A stretch of 64,000 nucleotides of DNA, taken from positions 3,975,501 through 4,039,500 of the forward strand of contig NC_088303.1 in the NCBI RefSeq assembly GCF_032854445.1. The letters are read 5' to 3'. Of this stretch, positions 1-10,853 are shown in pieces. A program made the translations under genes and the position numbers. The notes below the pieces were generated by a model. That model was not told the DNA's origin, made no database searches, and saw only the letters and a program-made list of their open reading frames with translations. This DNA is from Liolophura sinensis (Eukaryota; Mollusca; Polyplacophora; Chitonida; Chitonidae). The first letter of the stretch is position 1, and every line of letters starts with the position of its first letter.

Positions 1-429
1 GCTGCACGAGGTAATAATATAGTCTTGTTTGTAAAGCTACCAAAGCCGCTGAAATGTCAGCTGCACGAGGTAATGATATAGTCTTGTTTGTAAAGCTACC
101 AGAGCCGCTGAAATGTCAGCTGCACGAGGTAATAATATAGTCTTGTTTGTAAAGCTACCAAAGCCGCTGAAATGTCAGCTGAACGGTGTATTGATATAGT
201 CTTGTTTGTAAAGCTACCAGAGCCGCTGAAATGTCAGCTGCACGAGGTAATAACATAGTCTTGTTTGCAAAGCTAACAAAATGGCTCAAATGTCAGCTGC
301 ACGAGGTAATAATATAGTCTTGTTTGCAAAGCTACCAAAGCCGCTGAAATGTCAGCTGCACAGTATAATGATACAGTCTTGCTTGCAAAACTACTAAATG
401 CGCTGAAATGTCAGCTGCACGCGTAATGA
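1..429. repeat. 59-bp minisatellite, cut by window edge
   Basis: Seven full units and a partial one begin at 1, 60, 119, 178, 237, 296, 355 and 414, a strict 59-bp period. Each unit starts GCTGCACGAGGTAAT or a close variant. The window opens exactly at a unit boundary, so the array probably continues to the left. Units differ by scattered substitutions, and the last two are the most diverged. No coding role is seen. Confidence 0.95.
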
Positions 430-2036
430 TTGCCGTCCAAGTCTTAAAGGCCTAGACGTTTATTGATTGGAAGTTCGTGGGGATAACGAGGCGTATGAAG
501 AGTCAGTAGAATCAAAAGTGGGTGCAGGGTTGGGCGGGGGTGGAGTGGTGGTAGTTACAAGTTACTGGTTCAACTTCTAAACCGTAGGGAGAAATTCAAT
601 CCTGGGTTAATTTAGTAACCAGTGACAAGTATTCTGGGTTAGACATTTAATTGAACTGATATGATAACATTAAAACAAAATTAACAAATAAACAGAATCC
701 ATCTCCCTGCAATGTGTTTGGTTAAGTATGTAATTTAACATTAAATGTATGCCCAACACAGGAAAATATCACCGAATTTGACATGTAACGTTTCTTTTGC
801 TCACCCTTATGCTAGTAACTGAGAAATGAGCAGGTCACGTGGCTTCTTTGCTAAATCGGGATAATGAGATATGTCTGACTGGACAAATAAGGAGGCATTT
901 CTAAAGATTTAAAATCCGACAACAGACAATTTTTCCAACAATGACAGTACGGGATACTTCATTGTCTCACACGGCTGAGACACATACATGTAGAAGCAAA
1001 ACTTTCACAATGGAGTCACATGCGAATAAACTCACAGTTACGATCAGTATGGATAATTTGTCTTACATTTCCAATATTATCCTCAGACTTATATATTTCA
1101 CTCATATGTAAGTACAATCGATAGTTTCTCCAATCGAATCACTATAAAATAATTTTTCAAAACTTAGCGCACACCTTCGGTGTAGTGCGGATAGGAATTC
1201 AATTCCATTCAGGAACGGTTCATGGTCAGAATAATTTACCCAGTTCTGTGAGGAATTCTTCCAGCATCACTGCATTCAAAAGCCATTTAAGGCAGAAGAA
1301 TTTGCCAAGTCGCCCTATCCACAGAATCAGTCAGCTGTAAAAAAAATCTCCAGTGAATCAAAGGGCAATCCGATATGATTTGTCCCCAATGTGGTTTCTA
1401 GGAGGTTTTTATATTTTGTTTCATCGACTTCAGTTTCAAACTGGCCAGTGCACTGAGTTACAGAGTTGATAAAAACATGCATATGTCACACTAATATTCT
1501 AGGAACTCCACCTATAAGATGTAACAAAGGTATATTTATGAGGGCAACTCGGTTTCCGACACTCACAAAGCTGGCAGCTGTCATATAAGCGAAAAAGTAT
1601 TAATAAAGGCATTAAAAGCCAATCACAGAAATAAATAATTGACCCACAAATGTATTGCTGTGAAATGTTATGAGCACTGTAGTCTATAACGAAATGTGTC
1701 ATATACATGTGCTCTTTAACCATGCAGGTGATATACAGAAGCAACCTGCACTTCTCCCTGTATGAATGTTCATATGCAGGATGTTTGGAAGACTCCATCG
1801 GAAAAACTTTCAACATTTCTCTTCAAATCGCACTCTATGGGAGAAACCCCAGGTCCGAACTAACACTGGCAAACGTGTGACGGTAGCGTAACGACAACAA
1901 CGGCATAAGAACACACATTTAATGTCTTCAATTTCGAATGCAAAGAAACAACATTCAAGATCTGCACACCTTGGTAGATGTAAATTGTGAACATTGCCGT
2001 TGCGAAATGTTTGCAGCTTTATCACGGCTGCTAACT
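430..2036. other. Intergenic stretch, no gene recognised
   Basis: Unique AT-rich sequence. Open frames on the minus strand at 1499-2025 are short and have no recognisable domain, splice context or polyadenylation signal, so none is called. No SINE or tandem repeat was seen. Confidence 0.6.
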
Positions 2037-2310
2037 TTATTTATTTATTTATATGATTGGTGTTTTCCGCCTTACTCAAGAATATTTCGCTTATAGTACT
2101 GCGGCCAGCCTTACGGTGGAAGGAAACCGGGCAGAGCCTGGTGGAAACCCACGGCCATCCGCAGGTTGCTGATGGACCCACCCATTTACGATTGGAGAAG
2201 AAGCCATGCATTTTGAACTCACAGGGACCGCACTGATGAAAGGCTCCTGAGTCACTGCGACGCGCTGGCACGCTAAGCACCTCTGCCATGGAGGAGCCCC
2301 CCCCCCCCCC
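2037..2310 (-). mobile_element. tRNA-derived SINE, family 1, near full length
   Basis: On the plus strand this begins with a TTTATTTATTTA tract. It continues through the family core (TTACTCAAGAATATTTCGCT, then a GGAAACC block and a CCATCCGCAGG block) and ends at a C14 run (2297-2310). Read on the minus strand, this is a tRNA-like 5' head, a body and an (AAAT)n tail, the layout of a tRNA-derived SINE. Related copies lie at 3916, 24750, 33512, 34708, 40354, 41394, 45051 and 63138. Membership of the MetaSINE superfamily is possible but unchecked. Confidence 0.8.
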
Positions 2311-3427
2311 TCCGTCTTAGCTTTTTTAAACAGTTAACACTTAACATGGTTCAAAATTACACGGAGGCTGTACGACATTTATTACCGATATGCTTCAGGG
2401 AAGTTCAGGGAATAGATGAATCACCTATTGGGTTAACATGCTGAGTTGTGTCCCCAAAGCCATGTAAAAGAAATCGCCATCCTTATCAATATTCACAGAG
2501 CACACTGACAACCACAAAGTTTACAGCCTGCGACCGACTGGCTTCTGGGTGATGATTTCTGTTTCCATGGTAGAACCCGTTGCCTAAAACCTTCAGATAC
2601 CTTATTGCGGAATGTAAAAGTAAAAAAGAGAACATACATGCGGCGATCATAAGGTTGCAGCAGTCATCAATGGTTTTGATCATTTTGTAACACAGTGCAC
2701 GAAAGTAATATCACCAGCATTTTGTGAAGAGATCACCTTATCGTTCAAACCCATGGGGGACTACTACATTTGTATAATTGTAAGTGTTGTACACTTGAAA
2801 CCAATGAATCTAAATTAAATTAGCATAATCATATTATTTTTGTTTTGGAATTAGCATTTGTCGGCACGGGCTCTCCAGTTGGGGTTTATCAGTATAGTCC
2901 ATGTTGTCGAGAAATCATATACGTTTTAATTATTTTGTTCGTGAAATTGAAGGTATATGATAAATAGATTATCACACTTTGTCATGATGATATTTGTCTA
3001 AGGACAGGCAAAAGTCAAAAACGAATAAAAAATGACCAGATAAGAAAATTATAAAATATTTCCATTATCTTTTACAGAAGACAGGGCCATAAAGAAAAGA
3101 GTCCTGAAGCCAAAAACAAACAGTATTTGAGGAGGAAATAACCTATTTTTACTGTTTCTCCGTTAGTCTGCGTAGGCGAGTAGTGCATGTAGTCCTTGTG
3201 GTTTCACAGAGACAACTATTGACGACCTTTTCCTATTTGTCTGATTAGGTTATTCATATTCACTTTATATGCGTCACACAAGGTACGATTTCTAACCCCC
3301 ATTGGACAGTGAATTTGTACATTCCTCCGCTGCTCACAGGACCATGGTGACAACAGTCTAAAGCGTTCGACGACGCCTCTGTGTCCATTGCGCAGTCTAA
3401 TGTGCATTTAAGAAGCCCACTTCTGTC
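2311..3427. other. Intergenic stretch, nothing recognised
   Basis: AT-rich single-copy sequence. Short open frames around 2486-2683 and 3216-3577 on the minus strand lack domain or splice support. Confidence 0.55.
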
Positions 3428-3596
3428 AATGCGGTGTGCATGTCCGCGCGTACATGTGGGAAAATTTGCCAGTCGCTTGCCAAGATCGGTGGTTTTTATC
3501 GGGCACTCCGGTGCCTTCCACCCATGAAACCGCCATAATATTATATATAGGTGAAAAATTGTGGCGTTAAGCAACAATTAAATAAATAAAATAAAC
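3428..3596 (+). mobile_element. SINE-like element, diverged subfamily
   Basis: Contains a TACATGTGGGAAAATTTGCC segment, a GTGAAAAATTGTGGCGTTAA segment and an AAATAAATAAAAT tail. The order and 3' end resemble family 1 SINEs (GTGAAATATTCTTGAGTACGG then AAATAAATA), but the body differs. It is probably a related, older SINE family in plus orientation. Confidence 0.5.
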
Positions 3597-5400
3597 AGAA
3601 TTAGACTCTATACGGGAGACAACTACTGGAAACAATATCGTATGTATCCGATCTAGACAAATACCTTTGCCTTTTATCTAAGGAAACTTCCGACCACAAT
3701 TCCACATGTATGACTTGTGATGTCTAGATCACAGTATAACCATAGGTACGATCCTTTTTGAATTGGCTAAGCTATTATATGACAGTGTTTTGCAGACGTA
3801 CCCTTTGGTCCACACTATTTATGCACATGGTAAGCAGTATCGGCCAGTCTGTCAGTCACGGCATGGGTGAATGACAATCGTTCACCGTCATACGTTCTTC
3901 TACCTGAAATGTGAATTTATTTATTTATTTATTTATTTGATTTGTGTTTTACGCCGTACTCAAGAATATTTCACTTATACGACGGCGGCCAGCATTATGG
4001 TGGGTGGAAACCGGGCACAGCCCGGGGCAAACCCACGACCATCCGCAGGTTGAAATATGAATATATGAAAGTTGTATTTCCGTGTGTTAATAGTTGTTCA
4101 TATTAACCTTTCACTTGTAAGTCACATCTTGTACAGAGAACTGAAATATGCCTCCTGAACTTCCATTACGCACAACGTCGTGGGTTATTCCGATGCTAAT
4201 AGACTTATAATTTGCTTGCCTGCTTGATGTAAATGCTATTGTCTGTATTAAGTATTTTTTATCAATTTAGACATAAGCCTTAGAAATTATATTTGTTCTT
4301 TCTTCGTTTAGATTCATTCTGGATGAAGTTTACGGATGTTGTATAGACTGGCAATCCATATGATTACATTTATAGCAATGTGCCTCTGTCAATGTAAGCA
4401 ATCACGCAGTTCTCTGTGCAAGCTAAGATAGAAGTCAATGCCAGACCTGTTCCATTCAACCTGAGGACAACGGCTAGGCTGCGTAATACAATACCTCTGT
4501 GTGATGTTACAAAATCAATTCTACTGGACCCACACATTGCGCTCGCGATTCAATAATGCAGACAATGCAGACATATCTCTTATTGCAGACATGTTGTTAC
4601 TGCAGAGCGGGTTGGAAAATCATTAGCCTCTGTTTGTTATCCTGTGATGCGTGTAAACCTATCTTACATAGTCTAGTCGAGTAGCCGACAATCGGCCCCA
4701 ACGTGGAACCGTGGCCTCTATTCTAAAGTATGCCCGCCCCGTCCCACGGAGAGTTTTGTTTATCAGGTTTTAGTCGCTATCAATAAACATGTATTCTTAA
4801 TGGCTTTTTTTCGTCAGACACATTCTCTTATCATGGCTGTTAAAACGGCTTTTTATCATCTCTAGTTATTGGATAGATGCACAATGCATTTTACCCATTG
4901 CACAAATGCAAACTGGATCGTCATGTTTCGACCATCAGGCGCTGTAAAAGCCTTATAGTGTTCCATCATTGGCAGTTAGGTAACATGCATTGGAAATAAG
5001 TTTTTTTTGCTTTTTGCTTGTTTGCAAAAAGCAAAACCCGATGACATTTAGAAGCCATTGCCCTGTTATTTGCTCCAGAAGTCACGCGCCAGCCAAGATA
5101 TACCCGTGGAAAAAGACGAAATGACCGGTAAACACGCCAGGATTTGTACCGCTATCTAAAAAAAAAAACGAATGAATGAAAGCAAACGCACAATGGCACT
5201 AGTTGCGACATCCTCTGTATAGCATTCATGTCGTCTTGCACTAATACCCGTCGCCAGATTGACAAATTATGTCGAAAGATGGGCTGTTAAAATTTGAGCA
5301 ACCGGCCGGCCCACCGTGCAGAACTGCCGATTGATAAAGCTGCTCGGTCGCACCAATGACTCGACATTTAAACAGTACAGACGAGAAACTAGTGCTCTGA
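3597..5400. other. Intergenic sequence around a truncated SINE
   Basis: Apart from the SINE fragment at 3916-4052, this is single-copy sequence with no convincing exon. A short A-rich tract lies near 5158-5168. Confidence 0.5.
3916..4052 (-). mobile_element. SINE family 1, truncated 3' half
   Basis: A TTTA microsatellite tail is followed by the family core (ACGCCGTACTCAAGAATATT, a GGTGGAAACCGGGC block, an ACCATCCGCAGGTTG block). It stops there without the tRNA-like head. This is a 5'-truncated copy in minus orientation. Confidence 0.85.
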
Positions 5401-5438
5401 ACGAATTTCCATTCTCTTGGTTCTCATGGTTATAAAGT

Positions 5439-5844
5439 CAAACGAAAATTCATAGCCGATATTATACTGGTTCTTGTCAATAGTCAAAGGCAGTATTTCA
5501 TAAGGGATGTATACACTGTGACATTACATCGTTTACATCAAATCAGTTTACCTCGATCTAAGCGGTACCGTCAGTTCATAATTCCTATAAATGTCATTGA
5601 AACAAGGCTTAGATTTGGGATGATATTGAACAGGAAGATCCCTTTGGAAATCGGCGAGAAGGGTTTAGACCTTTTAAGGCTAAAATGCATAACGAACTCA
5701 CAATGCCACATCATAAAGGACATCTGTAGTGAAACAGTTAGCGTTGAGAGTTTCAAAGAGTTAAAGGAAGATTATGCATATGACTTCAAAACAACTTCTA
5801 TACAGACGATCAAAACCAATGAGAAGGACTGCAGTGTCTTGTAG
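5439..5844 (+). CDS. Candidate terminal exon, possible SEFIR/TIR-like fold
   Basis: An open frame runs from just after a TGA near 5400 to the TAG at 5842-5844, with no convincing ATG at its 5' end, so it is read as the last exon of a spliced gene. A pyrimidine-rich tract before TTATAAAG at about 5430-5438 is the likely acceptor. The first part alternates hydrophobic strands (ADIILVLV, then RQFIIPINVIETRL about 40 residues on) with a charged helix, a pattern seen in SEFIR and TIR signalling domains. The tail is acidic and lysine-rich (FKELKEDYAYDF). An AATAAA lies about 100 bp past the stop. The composition looks coding, but no diagnostic motif is present and the domain idea is a guess. Upstream exons would lie left of 5430, and I could not identify them. 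Confidence 0.4.
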
Positions 5845-5941
5845 AAAGCAGTTTACCTTAGGCGAATTTATGATCCAAGTTGTAATCTGATATACATGCT
5901 TTATTGTCTACAAAACTCTAGGTTTCCTGCACGCACTGTTG

Positions 5942-5947
5942 AATAAA
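5942..5947 (+). promoter_or_regulatory. Polyadenylation signal AATAAA
   Basis: A canonical hexamer lies 98 bp after the stop of the candidate exon ending at 5844, a usual distance for a short 3' UTR. It supports that exon being terminal. Confidence 0.45.
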
Positions 5948-6660
5948 AGAACACAATTGAAACCGGTGTCTCGTGGGGATAGTTAATCATCCTCACCAAA
6001 GACATATAGATCAGTCATGAAACTTATATCAACCAACAATATTAGATCTCAGAAGACGTAACCAGTATTTCACCTTTATCTGGTATTCATGATTCGTTTC
6101 CGATCAGTCATACAGATCAAGTGTTTTTGTAGTCTGGCCAGTGTCACGTGACTCTGGTGATCGATTTTCTGCTCAATACGGGTTTTGCTTCGGTCCATTT
6201 GTTGATTAACTTGTTTTATTTCGATCATTTCAAGACCAACAAGATTTCGCTTGAACCTCTTGTTTTAAGCTATCGTGGCAGTCTTATCAATTCCGCTGAT
6301 CACCGGTGTTGAAGAAAAGTTTGCAGGGTCATTTTAATTGTGATAGATGTGTGCGTCGTTTGCATCGGCACGACTTTTATAAATTGTCGATTGCCCGTGT
6401 TTGCTGAGAAGAAAACGTCAGGGTAACTACTGGAGCACCGTTTTTCTACTTTTTCTAGCTGCTAAACATGTTGCACGTTCCACTTGAATAGAACTGATGA
6501 TGGCAAAAGGCCAGTACTTTATTTAGAGTTTCCCCCCCCCCCCCCCAAAAATGGTACTCTGACGAAAAACTGGCAATGTTTAAGAGTTAACAGATCAATT
6601 CTTTACGGAGCGGACATAAATAAAGCAAAAAACTTGTCATGGGCCAATTGTTATTGAGCT

Positions 6661-6790
6661 TTTTTATTTAATTATTTAATGCCATATTCAAAAACATTTC
6701 ACGTTTACAATGGCAGTGATGGGTCGGCAACCCGGAAAAAATCACCGACCATTAGCGTCACTGACGATTTTTCCATCTGTAACGTAGATA
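6661..6790 (-). mobile_element. Degenerate SINE family 1 remnant
   Basis: A TTTATTTAATTATTTAATGCC tract is followed by CATATTCAAAAACATTTCAC and a CAACCCGGAAAAAATCACCG block. These match the family 1 order tail, ACTCAAGAATATTTCAC, GGAAACC, with many substitutions. It is an old copy. Confidence 0.5.
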
Positions 6791-7024
6791 TACGCTTCAT
6801 ATTGGCAAGGGACTAGTGCTTTTCACTGAACCGTTGACTGCCCAAACAACCACACGGGCGTTGTCGTCCGCTTTTGGTCACCAGGGTGACACGATATATA
6901 TATATTATGGCCACATGGCTCTACTTCACCAGAGGCAAGCCAAGATGTCAAGATATATCATGATTTCAGAATTAAAGCAGATTCCTCAAATCCACCTGTG
7001 ACTGCACAGCCATACATATAGGTC

Positions 7025-7096
7025 TCCCATGCCTGTTTGAGTCCATTTGAGCAATTTTACTCCCATGCCTGTTTGAGTCCATTTGAGCAATTTTAC
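7025..7096. repeat. 36-bp direct duplication, two copies
   Basis: Two adjacent identical 36-bp units start with TCCCATGCCTGTTTGAGTCC at 7025 and 7061. This looks like a minisatellite at the two-copy stage. Confidence 0.9.
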
Positions 7097-7849
7097 TGCC
7101 CACTGGTTCGACGCTGACTTATGTCCCATAGCGATAGTCAGTCTACTAGATCACAGTATTCTTACTCCGAGACCATTCCATCGATCCCTGTAACAGGAGC
7201 GAATTCTCCTGGACGTATATAGACTGGGAATGAACAGTCCGATGCAATGTTGCCCATGGGCAGTCCACTATAACACGAGATTTTGTCGAACTGTTTGGTA
7301 GCAAATGCTCTTTAGTTATTTTAATAGTGCTTTACGTAGTAGGTCTAAGCCTCTATTCAAAGTCTCAATGCTGCTAGCAGCAAATTGCCGTTTGGTCCAA
7401 TTGCGAGTGGCAATTTTCTGAGAGCCATCTACAGGATATAGGCAGCTCGGCTGAGAATTTAATTTGAGCCCTTTAGCAGGTGGTCAATGTACGCGATTAA
7501 GATGAGCATTCGCAGCGCTTTTAGAGCCACCCATCTGTAATCCCATTCACTTAAGCCGGGCTCCTTCGTCAAAGATCAAACCCTTGTAGAAACCTTAACC
7601 CCACCACCATTCCACAGAACTCGCGACTGATATCGCTTCCTTCTCCTCTGCCACGCCATCGGCAACTTTGCATGTAGGTATTTGGGTCAAATTCTGCGGA
7701 AATCGCTCAGGTCAAGCGTAGGAAAATCATGATCTTCTCTCTGATCGGGTTCAGAGAGGCGAGAGAATGACAGAGAAGGGTCTATGTTTACGGGAAAAAC
7801 AGACAGTTTCTGTTTACAAAAATAGACAGATGTGTATGTAGGCCTGCGT

Positions 7850-8060
7850 CCTGAGATGTCTTGTGCATGTCCGGTAAATGCGTGTGTACAGCGAGTGTAC
7901 ATCACATCCAGTTATAGTGGCAAAACACCAACAAATGTATTTTGTCAGGTAAAACATATATAGTATAGTTTGCAGCAGAAACATGATCTGCTCTTCTATC
8001 ACTCAGTCAATTGGCTAGGTGAATTTTTGTATGGCCATATATTATCTTCAGTAAGCCGGA
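7850..8060 (+). repeat. Diverged single-copy relative of the 12.4-kb locus
   Basis: At about 7860-7905 there is one recognisable, diverged monomer of the 42-bp minisatellite (GGTAAATGCGTGTGTAC, then AGCGAGTGTACATCAC). It is followed by ACACCAACAAATGTATTTTG and CATATATAGTATAGTTTGC, matching 12720-12800. The same tRNA-derived SINE follows at both loci. The two loci are therefore paralogous, and the array at 12.4 kb probably expanded from this kind of monomer. Confidence 0.65.
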
Positions 8061-8068
8061 TGAGGCCT

Positions 8069-8285
8069 ATTCGGTGGCCTAATGGTTAGAGCGTTCGCCA
8101 CGAACCGGGGGATTGGGTCATACCAAAGACTTTAAAAATGATATTTGCCGCTGCCTCGGTTGGCGCTCAGGACTGAGAGGTTAGAACAAGGAAACAGGAC
8201 TGGTTGGTCCGATGTCAGTATAATGTAACTACAGGATACTTCAGTGGCGGCAGCACATTGGCGGCATGGACTCGCCCTGCCAAAA
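8069..8285 (+). mobile_element. tRNA-derived SINE, family 2
   Basis: Box A-like TGGCCTAATGGTTAGAGCG is followed by a reduced box B region, a TTTAAAAATG segment, GGCGCTCAGGACTGAGAGG, and a tail with GACTGGTTGGTCCGATGTCA and CAGTATAATGTAACT. The same order recurs at 12968, 19542 and, inverted, at 33895-34056. The promoter-like head shows origin from a tRNA gene. Confidence 0.75.
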
Positions 8286-8359
8286 AAGACAGTGTATGTA
8301 CATACACCTAATCGCTAATAAATAATACAACGTAAAACCCCAAACATATTTATGTAAAC

Positions 8360-8480
8360 CGGGTTCACACGATGAGATTTGTCGCATCGTTTCTTCACAT
8401 TGGGCTGGTCGCATGAAACGTTACTGCAATTTGTAACCAAACAATTTGTAGCATTCGGCAAATCACATCGTGTAATCGTG
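8360..8480. repeat. Imperfect inverted repeat, MITE-like
   Basis: GTTCACACGATGAGATTTG (about 8362-8381) and the complement of CAAATCACATCGTGTAATC (about 8459-8478) match at most positions, with about 80 bp between. The size and arms would suit a short non-autonomous DNA element. No clear target-site duplication was found. Confidence 0.35.
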
Positions 8481-8734
8481 ATTAGTGAAATAGGTTTGTC
8501 TTTATTTTCCATTCGACAAGTCGAACTCGACGGGTTGAAACCACAAGTTGTAGCGTTAAGATTCAGCGTTCATCATTGCGTGCGTTGTTTCGTTGCGCAT
8601 AGGATATGTAAAGATGATACCCCACTTCAATTTTGCAACTATTTAATCCAAACTAAATGATAATTTACAAAAAAAAAACAATTAATGCACTGATTTTGAT
8701 TAAATTTTGTGACTGCTTGGCACCGGGCCAAGCA

Positions 8735-8925
8735 TCAATCCATTAAAGTTTCGCAGGGATCTTGATCCAAGTCCACAATATTTTGAAATGAGTCTTCACG
8801 CCTGCAAGATGGATATAAATGCAGAGTATTGTCCACTGGCTTGTAGTGTGGGAATTTGTACATTTTGTCGTGGTGGACGTTTACGAAATGCCTTCCAGTT
8901 TGAAAATAGACCGAATACCTGCTCC
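8735..8925 (-). CDS. Candidate terminal exon, unknown protein (copy 1)
   Basis: On the minus strand a strong acceptor (TTTCCTCTCCATGCCAG) ends just before 8925. From there one frame is open for 62 codons to TGA at 8737-8735. The peptide begins SRYSVYFQTGRHFVNVHHDK, is rich in His and Tyr, and ends QDPCETLMD. I do not recognise the family. The second copy (15473-15663) is identical except for two replacements near the C terminus (Leu to Pro, Cys to Tyr). No upstream minus-strand exon was found, and the plus strand is also open here, so this remains tentative. Confidence 0.3.
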
Positions 8926-9220
8926 CTGGCATGGAGAGGAAACAATACTATATTATCCCAAAAACATGTATTCTAGACTGGTGACGTTAAGTAAATTGCA
9001 ACTAACATCACTGCATTTTTAAGAAATGCTAAGAAACGTGTACGTTGCTACTTTTTAAGCTACATATGAACTGTCCCGATTGAGATAAACTGACAAGAAG
9101 CCTGATATCACCGATATAGTACTATACACCATTTACTTATCACCATGCTGCCTTGGTTTTGTGCTGTAGTCTTTCATAATTATTCTACACATGATGAAAC
9201 TGTTCTCCGTCTGGTTTCAG

Positions 9221-9358
9221 ACTGACAGAGCTGGGGATGGGCGCCTCCATTGGTGTGGCCGGATGTATTGTGATACGACATCGACATCAACGCTCCGGAT
9301 TTCGTCGGTGTCGACTTCAGCCGCAGAATACGACATGCTTCGTCACGTGATCGTATGA
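9221..9358 (+). CDS. Candidate terminal exon, unknown protein (copy 1)
   Basis: A good acceptor (TTCTCCGTCTGGTTTCAG) ends at 9220. Two frames are open after it. One gives 45 codons ending AAEYDMLRHVIV and a TGA at 9356-9358, resembling a receptor cytoplasmic tail. The next frame gives LTELGMGASIGVAGCIVIRH, a short hydrophobic stretch then basic residues. CpG is dense here. No donor or earlier exon was identified and the protein family is unknown. Confidence 0.25.
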   Translation, partial: TDRAGDGRLHWCGRMYCDTTSTSTLRISSVSTSAAEYDMLRHVIV

Positions 9359-9703
9359 ATACTCGATAACTGTACAGATTAATGCATTCGTTTCATTACA
9401 TGAACGTTCTGGCTTACACAATCTTGCTTTTACACAGTGAACGTGCGACTTCGCGTCAACATTATTTATTGATTATTATGACTAGGGTAAGGCCTATACG
9501 TTTTTAATTTTTCGTATATATAAATTTTATTGTTCCCGAGAATCACCTATCATTCGAAGGGTTTTCTTGCGCTAAGTTTTGTGTAAGTTATTGGAAAACC
9601 GCATTTTCGTTTTTTATCTGATAAAAGGTATTGTAGTGATCGGTGCACATTGTGTCAGAAGTAAGTTTATATAAATGGTGGAGTAACCAAAACGGCTGAA
9701 TGC

Positions 9704-10022
9704 GTCTTACCAAAGACAATAGCGATGTATACGTCCTACCAAAGACTATAGCCATGTATACGTCCTACCAATGACTGTAGCGATGTATACGTCCTACCAA
9801 AGACTATAGCCATGTATACATCCTACCAATGACTGTAGCGATGTATACGTCCTACCAAAGACTATAGCCATGTATACGTCCTACCAATGACTGTAGCGAT
9901 GTATACGTCCTACCAAAGACTATAGCCATGTATACATCCTACCAATGACTGTAGCGATGTATACGTCCTACCAAAGACTATAGCCATGTATACGTCCTAC
10001 CAAGGACTATAGCCATGTATTC
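9704..10022. repeat. 29-bp minisatellite, 11 units (copy 1)
   Basis: Units start GTCCTACCAAAGACTATAGC or GTCCTACCAATGACTGTAGC. The two variants alternate over most of the array, so the higher-order period is 58 bp. The array is 319 bp, exactly 11 units. The paralogous array at 16442 has five. Confidence 0.95.
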
Positions 10023-10782
10023 GTCCTACCACAGGCTGTCGAGAAACGAACACATTTTACTTTTAATGGCCTCTAATTATATTATCGGTTCCAAACCATA
10101 CTGTGCTCATAAACTGTTTGCCATCTGTCTATAAATACCAAATAAAATCAAACAAACTGCATGCACATGTCCTCTGTAGGTGTATTTGTCGTTTGCTTTT
10201 CACCGTAAAATGACTTAAATGTGTGCGGACATTTAACATTGAGGCCTTCATGCTGTGTTAACACAGTTACTAGAGAAATTAGGCTGAACTTTTATATGAA
10301 GGAAGGCGTACATAATAGAATTGTCACCGTGGTTCGAAAAGATTAACCTTATGTGAAACCCTTGAATGGGTCGAGCTGAAGTGTGTAGTTTTACAAAGCA
10401 GTCGCGACTTAGTCCTGACATCACGTTCATGACAAAATATATGGACAATATATGCGTTACCTTAGAAAGTGTTCTTGACCAAACCTTGCGAGAGCTTTGT
10501 ATAACGGACCTTGTGATGTACATAAGTGTGCCACGCTTTGCTCTCAAGTCGTGTCGCCATGTTCCCAGCTTTGCTCTCACGTTAAACGCCCAGAATCGTT
10601 GCATTCAATAAAGCGATCGTTTCGTTGAAAATAAAGACCGTAATATTTTCTATTCATTTCTAACCAGATGATTGAGTTGCTAGGATAGGTTCATCCACAT
10701 TAGAAGTAAGAAGTCATCAATTCATCAATATATACTGAATTTCCGACACTTAAATAACAATCTAGAGATCTGTGAAAATGCC

Positions 10783-10853
10783 GGCTCGAGTGAGACCCGA
10801 CCTCACGACTTATGGTGTTTAGCCCAACGCGCTACCACTGAGCTACCAATTCA
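10783..10853 (-). pseudogene. tRNA-like element (copy 1)
   Basis: On the minus strand GGTAGCTCAGTGGTAGCGCG matches a tRNA D-arm and box A, and a five-pair T-stem encloses a seven-base loop (GTGAG, TTCGGGT, CTCAC in copy 2). Copy 1 has lost the TTC of box B. The acceptor stem does not pair and the anticodon stem is poor (loop CTAAACA), so it is a tRNA pseudogene or SINE head rather than a working gene. Confidence 0.55.

Larger units (their letters stand above)
5960..7849. other. Intergenic stretch with small repeats
   Basis: No exon is supported. It contains a C-run at about 6531-6546, a degenerate SINE tail (6661-6790) and a 36-bp direct duplication (7025-7096). Minus-strand open frames at 7687-8002 have no recognisable features. 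Confidence 0.5.

Noticed and set aside
10248-10604. 118-codon minus-strand and 81-codon plus-strand frames, also in the second copy
   Set aside because: Overlapping antisense frames without domains. AATAAA at 10607 on the plus strand is suggestive, but no upstream exon was found. Conservation reflects recent duplication.
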